From the NCBI GenBank assembly GCA_963772165.1, contig CAVYWA010000005.1:310001-374000 (forward strand): a DNA stretch of 64,000 bases, given 5' to 3'. Shown piece after piece: positions 60,227 through 64,000 of the stretch. The translations under genes and the position numbers were made by a program. The DNA comes from JAGVPT01 sp963772165 (lineage in GTDB: Bacteria > Bacteroidota > Ignavibacteria > UBA10030 > UBA8401). The notes under the pieces were generated by a model. The model was not told the DNA's origin and made no database searches. It worked only from the letters and a program-made list of their open reading frames with translations. The stretch's first letter is position 1. Every line of letters begins with the position of its first letter.

Positions 60227-61041
60227 TGAATGTAAATCCTCTGGGTCAAAACATTAGATGACTCTCCGCTGCGATCCGTCGCAATGAATGAAAATACACG
60301 ATATGTGTTTCCTGTTGTCGAACTCAGGAGCGGGATCGTTAGAGTGTATATCCCGTCACCGGCTACCGCGTCGCCGCTCTTGAGGCCAAATGGAGGTACA
60401 AGGTTGAATCCGCCGTCGTCGTACATCGGGTAAATGCCGACGACGCTGTTATCGGGCCGGAGAGAAGTAAGGCTCACATTAACGATATCCTGAAGACCAT
60501 CCAAATCCGAAACTGCAAGGGTAATTTTAACAAAAGTCGTATCGCCCGCCGGTGGAATGTTAACAGTGTCAGGCATGACGAGGTTGGAAATGATGGGGGC
60601 ATGGTCGGTGTTTTTCACGACAATGGCTTGAGCTAAAATATTACTTTTAGACTCCGCACCGCTTACCGCTTGAAATTGAACATTGTAGATTCCAACATCC
60701 TCTTTCAGAATATGGAAGCGAGTGCTGGCAGAAAATTTTCCGCCATTGTTGTTGATAAAATTTCCAGAGACGATAAGACTATCTGATGGATCCAACACGG
60801 TATATGTTACAAGTGTGTTGGTGTTTGCATCATCCACCAAGACCGAAAAAACAAGCGTTGTGTCGACAGGGTCTGTTGGCTGGTTCGCGAGATGAGTAAC
60901 GTCGATTGAACTTGGGAATGCGGTCGCTTGGCTAATGAAAGGAGGTGCGGTGATGTCGACGACCCCTTTATCAGGAATTTTACATCCGCCGGCGAGGCAC
61001 AACAAAAGGACACAAGACAGTTTCTTCATTCTAGTAATCAT
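60223..61041 (-). CDS. Surface lipoprotein with Ig-like region, first gene of the T9SS/polysaccharide operon
   Basis: About 272 residues. The signal ends in a lipobox (SCVLLLCLAGGCKIPDKG, Cys at ~20). The mature part has two beta-sandwich-like stretches (TTLVFSVLVDDANTNTLVTYTVLDPSDSLIVSG and APIISNLVMPDTVNIPPAGDTTFVKITLAVSDLDGLQDIVNVSL), ending TGNTYRVFSFIATDRSGESSNVLTQRIYIQ, resembling bacterial Ig/cadherin-like repeats. Two starts are possible, ATG 61041 and ATG 61029. The first is odd because it directly follows the U-run of a hairpin. It shares four bases with the next gene. Its function is unknown; position suggests a surface partner of the T9SS cargo. Confidence 0.72.
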   Translation of the reverse strand: MITRMKKLSCVLLLCLAGGCKIPDKGVVDITAPPFISQATAFPSSIDVTHLANQPTDPVDTTLVFSVLVDDANTNTLVTYTVLDPSDSLIVSGNFINNNGGKFSASTRFHILKEDVGIYNVQFQAVSGAESKSNILAQAIVVKNTDHAPIISNLVMPDTVNIPPAGDTTFVKITLAVSDLDGLQDIVNVSLTSLRPDNSVVGIYPMYDDGGFNLVPPFGLKSGDAVAGDGIYTLTIPLLSSTTGNTYRVFSFIATDRSGESSNVLTQRIYIQ

Positions 61042-61074
61042 AAAAAAACCGAGGACTGCATCAGCCGCTCGGTT
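61042..61074 (-). terminator. Terminator-like hairpin with U7 directly before the lipoprotein start
   Basis: On the minus strand AACCGAG-N14-CTCGGTT is followed by a run of T (seven), which ends one base before an ATG. It lies about 100 nucleotides downstream of a good promoter on the same strand, so it is either an attenuator in the leader of the surface operon or a displaced terminator of the M50 gene. Confidence 0.65.
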
Positions 61075-61179
61075 GTCATGCGCAGTCTCTTATTATTGAT
61101 TTGGTTATGCAGCAACAACACAATAAAAGAGTATCAATCTTATCGATAAGAGATTGCGAAAGTATTAAGTTCTGCCAGC

Positions 61180-61208
61180 ATTGTACTAAAAGTTAACTTC
61201 AAAGTCAA
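61180..61208 (-). promoter_or_regulatory. Promoter of the surface operon
   Basis: On the minus strand TTGACT (61208-61203), a 17-base spacer and TACAAT (61185-61180) form a good sigma-70 promoter. It lies just after the stop of the M50 gene (61217). Transcription from here would start near 61173 and give a leader of about 130 nucleotides before the lipoprotein gene. Confidence 0.65.
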
Positions 61209-61216
61209 CGATTAAG

Positions 61217-62155
61217 CTACAGGGAAATCGTAAAAGGAGTTGGAATGAAAGAGAGACAGAGAATACCAAATGTTGCCCATCCAACATTATTTCTGAATTT
61301 GTCCAATGGGGTTTCATCGATTACAGGTGGATGGTCAAGCTTGACGACAAAAAAGAGAACAAGGCCCCAAAAGAGCCAGCCTGTCCATCCGAAAGAAAAG
61401 GATATATTTAATAGAGGGAGCAATCCAAGTAAGCCAATTAATGTAATGACAATAAACGTTGAGCGTGCAATGATTTTATGCCGAGGTCCAAACATGGTGT
61501 ACGCCACATGTCCGCCATCCAATTGGCCGACAGGCAGCAGGTTCATTGCAGTGACAAACAAACCAAACCAGCCTGCGCATAAGAAGGGGTAATGGTACAT
61601 TTCCGTCATAGGAGGAACAAATTGGTTTGTTGGATTTGTAAAAACGATGGAAAGAAATTGATATAGCAATGGATTCCCGAATGCTAAATCGACACCTCCT
61701 GCGGGCTGTACCTGCGAGAAATATTGCGGGTGTATTGATAGAATAAATTCTTTTCCCGGTAGAGTGAGAAATCCATATGAAAGGACTAACAATGTTGCGA
61801 CGAAGCCTGCGATCGGTCCTGCAGCACCAATGTCGAACATAACTTTTTTTGAAGGGATTGTTGACTTTGTTCTGATGACGGCGCCGAGGGTTCCAAAATT
61901 GACAACGCCTGGGAGAGTGGGAAATGGAATAAAATACGGTAACGTAGCATCGACTCCGTGAAACCGAGCTGCAAAATAATGTCCGAATTCATGGCAGGTG
62001 AGAATAAAAAGGATTGAGAGCGAATACGGGATTCCGGAAGCGAAGTTGGTTAGGTCAAACGGATCGCGGTTAAGCCACTGGACTCCTGCAACAGTGACTG
62101 TGAAAAAGCTGACAATAAAAAGACTGAGATGGATAACGGCCTTTGATGGTTTCAC
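61217..62155 (-). CDS. M50 site-2-protease-like zinc metalloprotease
   Basis: A membrane protease with HEFGH (zinc ligands, with catalytic Glu) in the second helix (LFILTCHEFGHYFAARFHGVDATLPYFIP) and NLLPVGQLDGGHVAY with the third ligand Asp, separated by several helices. This is the site-2 protease pattern, active inside the membrane on regulatory or signal peptides. The longest frame starts at ATG 62263, but that falls in a strong terminator stem, so the GTG at 62155 (VKPSKAVIHLSLFIVSFFTV) is more likely. It has no obvious partner such as an anti-sigma factor nearby. A 312-residue product is within the family range. Confidence 0.82.
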   Translation of the reverse strand: MKPSKAVIHLSLFIVSFFTVTVAGVQWLNRDPFDLTNFASGIPYSLSILFILTCHEFGHYFAARFHGVDATLPYFIPFPTLPGVVNFGTLGAVIRTKSTIPSKKVMFDIGAAGPIAGFVATLLVLSYGFLTLPGKEFILSIHPQYFSQVQPAGGVDLAFGNPLLYQFLSIVFTNPTNQFVPPMTEMYHYPFLCAGWFGLFVTAMNLLPVGQLDGGHVAYTMFGPRHKIIARSTFIVITLIGLLGLLPLLNISFSFGWTGWLFWGLVLFFVVKLDHPPVIDETPLDKFRNNVGWATFGILCLSFIPTPFTISL

Positions 62156-62243
62156 GGGATGTTTCTGATTCTTTGCGATTAGGATGAAATACGAAAAAAT
62201 ATTTAACGCTTGAAAGTTAACAAATTTTCCGTTGAAAAGGAAT

Positions 62244-62295
62244 AAAAAAGGCTTTGAGAGCATGCACAGAAAGCTTCACTGCAGTCTCAAAGCCT
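62244..62295 (-). terminator. Rho-independent terminator of the repeat-protein gene
   Basis: On the minus strand GGCTTTGAGA and TCTCAAAGCC are a perfect 10-bp inverted repeat with a 25-base loop, extended by A/T, and are followed by TTTTTT. It lies about 265 bases downstream of the 62561 stop codon and over the apparent M50 start. Confidence 0.6.
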
Positions 62296-62560
62296 AAAGA
62301 ATCTTCTTCTTAAAAAAGTCTCTCTCAGTAGAAACCAATCCTTTTAGTTAGAGAAATAAATACCACCCATGAAGGATACTCCTTCCAGAAATTTCTAGAG
62401 AAATGCAACATTATTAATCAAAAGCGCCATCTACATTCAATGCTTCCGAGATGAAAGGATTTGCGCTTATACTTTTGAAACAAGAATGGCTTACCGATAT
62501 GCAGAAAAATATAACACCATCACTTCATCATATCAGTTGTTCCTTAGAGACCTTAAATGA

Positions 62561-63058
62561 TCAGGACGGTCTTGGAGCCGGCTGCGGTGTTGTGGCGTCG
62601 GCTGCAAAGGAACTACTCGGTCTTGGAGCTGGTTGCGGTGTTGTGGCATCGGCTGCAAAGGAACTACTTGGTCTTGGAGCTGGTTGCGGTGTTGTCGCAT
62701 CGGCTGCAAAGGAACTACTCGGTCTTGGAGCTGGTTGCGGCATTGTTGCATCAGCTGCAAAGGAACTACTCGGTCTTGGAGCCGGTTGCGGCATTGTCGC
62801 ATCGGCAGCAAAGGAATTACTCGGTCTTGGAGCCGGTTGCGGCATTGTCGCATCAGCTGCAAAGGAACAATTTGTGATAGGTCTTGCATAGATTGTCTTC
62901 TTCAGTAAGCATGGCTTAGATTGTATAACTGTTCCCACTTTTAATCCGTCACGGACTAAAACAGATTCAGCGTGCGAAATAGCAAAATTTGCCGCGACAA
63001 TTAGCATGATCGTTACTACAACTGCGCGGGCTTTCTTTGCATTTATTTTATCTTGCAT
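62561..63058 (-). CDS. Secreted protein with six 17-residue Pro-rich repeats
   Basis: The 165-residue frame starts at ATG 63058 with GGAG seven bases upstream. Residues ~1-30 are a signal peptide (ARAVVVTIMLIVAANFAISHA). After a short linker with two Cys (SKPCLLKKT, PITNC) come six near-identical units of SFAADATMPQPAPRPSS (17 residues, 51 bp). The last unit ends at the stop. The first three units carry ATM and the last three ATT. The opposite strand is also open here because of the repeat, but only the minus strand has a signal peptide and Shine-Dalgarno. No family is recognised; a surface or periplasmic Pro-rich spacer is possible. Confidence 0.7.
   Translation of the reverse strand: MQDKINAKKARAVVVTIMLIVAANFAISHAESVLVRDGLKVGTVIQSKPCLLKKTIYARPITNCSFAADATMPQPAPRPSNSFAADATMPQPAPRPSSSFAADATMPQPAPRPSSSFAADATTPQPAPRPSSSFAADATTPQPAPRPSSSFAADATTPQPAPRPS
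62564..62866. repeat. Six tandem 51-bp repeats
   Basis: Units of GGTCTTGGAGCTGGTTGCGG... on the plus strand repeat with a 51-base period. Variation between copies is limited to a few bases (for example GTTGTGGC against ATTGTCGC). Copy number may vary between strains by slippage or recombination. All units lie inside the 62561-63058 coding sequence. Confidence 0.9.
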
Positions 63059-63442
63059 TGTATTTCTCCATTTTTGATTGTGAGTAATGTGAGTTAATGA
63101 AATCAAGTATGCTCTATGTGGATTCGAAAAAGCCTGACCATATTTTGTTCAGTATCTTTAAAATAATGAGAATGTTTTTCATGGCGGGATGGCACTAGGC
63201 GAAATTACGGATAAAATGAATGTCTCGGTCAAGGTTTGCATTGCAACAGTAATGCCCCTTAGTCTTTGGTGATGCGCATCACCTACTTATTCGCAAAAAA
63301 ATAGTGAAAATTGAAGGGTTTGTCAAGGGGAAAATGAAACAGTCAAAATTAGCGCAGAAATCGCAATTTTGGTAACAATTCTACGGCTTTGCCCAGACAA
63401 TTTGCTTGACATGAGCTTAAAAAAGAACTAACTTATTCCTGT
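63059..63442. other. AT-rich intergenic region between divergent genes
   Basis: About 380 bases with no open frame of note. The two flanking genes point away from each other, so promoters for both should be here. TTGACA-like and TATAAT-like stretches occur, for example CTTGACATGAGC at 63409-63420, shortly before the right-hand gene. No RNA gene or repeat is seen. Confidence 0.5.
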
Positions 63443-64000
63443 ATGAAGAAAGGTGTGAAGATACTTCTTATTTGGGCAGTGGTTACCCTGGTGATGACTT
63501 TGTTAGTATTCACTCAAGCAGAGTCACACATTGCCATTGCAGCTTTTCTAATGACATCCATTGAATTGCTCATTGGTATTATTTCAGTGTGTTTAGTAAT
63601 TGTTGAACCAAGTACAAAGAACAAATTTCTTTTTCTCAACTTCGCAATTTTCTTCATGATTGCGATCCTTTCTTTGGCCTCAAATCTAATCGCTCCTGTC
63701 ATTGCGAAAATTGACCAATATTCTCCCTTTGTGCTTGTTCAATGGATTAAAGGGGCGAATTATCTTGCGTTAGCCTTTGCTATTGTGTATCTCGTTCTGG
63801 ATTCGCTCTTCCGTGATATTAATGTGCGACTTAAATATATTGGCGCGACGATAATTGTTGGGGGGTTCTTTGTACTTTACTTCGGAGATATTCTCGCTGA
63901 TCCCAAGTATAGTTATTCCACTGCGGATGTTCAGGATTTTCGTTCTGTTGATCGCGAATACTCACTGCTTGAGAAAGCAAAAGGAAAAGCTCCGACTCCC
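63443..64000 (+). CDS. Membrane protein with four to five helices, 3' end outside the window
   Basis: At least 186 residues from ATG 63443, with GAAGAAAGG nearby. Hydrophobic segments: ILLIWAVVTLVMTLLVF, IAIAAFLMTSIELLIGIISVCLVIV, FLFLNFAIFFMIAILSLASNLIAPVI, YLALAFAIVYLVLDSLF and YIGATIIVGGFFVLYFGDIL. The visible C-terminal part (LADPKYSYSTADVQDFRSVDREYSLLEKAKGKAPTP) is polar and likely faces outside. The helices resemble the membrane half of larger envelope proteins, but no family is recognised. The frame is cut by the window end, so it is partial. Confidence 0.65.
   Translation, partial: MKKGVKILLIWAVVTLVMTLLVFTQAESHIAIAAFLMTSIELLIGIISVCLVIVEPSTKNKFLFLNFAIFFMIAILSLASNLIAPVIAKIDQYSPFVLVQWIKGANYLALAFAIVYLVLDSLFRDINVRLKYIGATIIVGGFFVLYFGDILADPKYSYSTADVQDFRSVDREYSLLEKAKGKAPTP

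Noticed and set aside
62451..62891. Plus-strand ORF of 146 residues with LGLGAGCGVVASAAKEL repeats
   Set aside because: The 51-bp repeat opens several frames on both strands. Only the minus strand has a signal peptide and a Shine-Dalgarno.

Overview
The window looks like a chromosome segment of a Bacteroidota/Ignavibacteria-type bacterium. Three large secreted proteins end in a type IX secretion (T9SS) sorting domain of the 'YPNPFNPSTTI ... GVYFYRL' kind, and two PorV/PorQ-like outer-membrane proteins are present. Translation starts often have a clear Shine-Dalgarno (AAGGAGG) and some promoters are close to TTGACA-N17-TATAAT, which fits Ignavibacteria better than classical Flavobacteria. The lineage is inferred from protein motifs only; no marker gene search was possible.

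Positions 1-5097 are an integron gene-cassette array read on the minus strand. Seven attC sites of about 150 bp, each bounded by RYYYAAC and GTTRRRY, separate cassettes for a DUF2971-like protein, a FIMAH-like secreted protein, a cassette with no ORF, a RelE/ParE-type toxin-antitoxin pair, a frameshifted DJ-1/PfpI protein, a frameshifted lipoprotein, an SRPBCC protein and a membrane protein. The array ends at a lone GTTAGGC core site at 5091-5097, followed by four iterated CTGC-N5-GCAG dyads. No integron integrase is visible, so within this window it is a CALIN-type array. A T9SS beta-helix protein, a broken tyrosine recombinase and a tRNA-Ser gene with two tandem 360-bp GIY-YIG nuclease units made partly of tRNA-like sequence follow (5.3-9.1 kb).

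Positions 9.3-30 kb form a chitin/N-acetylglucosamine locus: two ROK regulators, a ROK sugar kinase, a TonB receptor, a secreted beta-helix protein, two GH18 chitinases, an AmpG-like MFS carrier, a GH94 chitobiose-type phosphorylase, NagB, a GlmU-like nucleotidyltransferase and a NagB-LmbE fusion. A coherent route would be: chitin cut outside, oligosaccharides imported by TonB and MFS proteins, chitobiose split by phosphate into GlcNAc-1-P and GlcNAc, then kinase, deacetylase and deaminase steps to fructose-6-P.

Positions 30.5-47.9 kb are mostly housekeeping: gltX-glnS, folB-folK-deoxynucleoside kinase, a GT9 transferase, nadA, asnS, a NatAB-like ABC exporter, a sulfite-oxidase-fold protein, lysC-dapA and nth. 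Positions 47.9-62 kb hold cell-surface functions. Two GT9 heptosyltransferase-like genes face a long minus-strand operon that runs from a lipoprotein and a T9SS cargo through two PorV-like proteins to two GT4 transferases, a deacetylase-like protein, a flippase, a GT9 transferase and a thioredoxin. A promoter and a 130-nt leader with a terminator-like hairpin precede this operon. The right end has an M50 protease, a 17-residue-repeat secreted protein and a membrane protein cut by the window edge.

At least nine genes are split by apparent single-base indels, several in short homopolymer runs. This may be assembly error rather than decay, so those genes are described as likely full-length with a frameshift.
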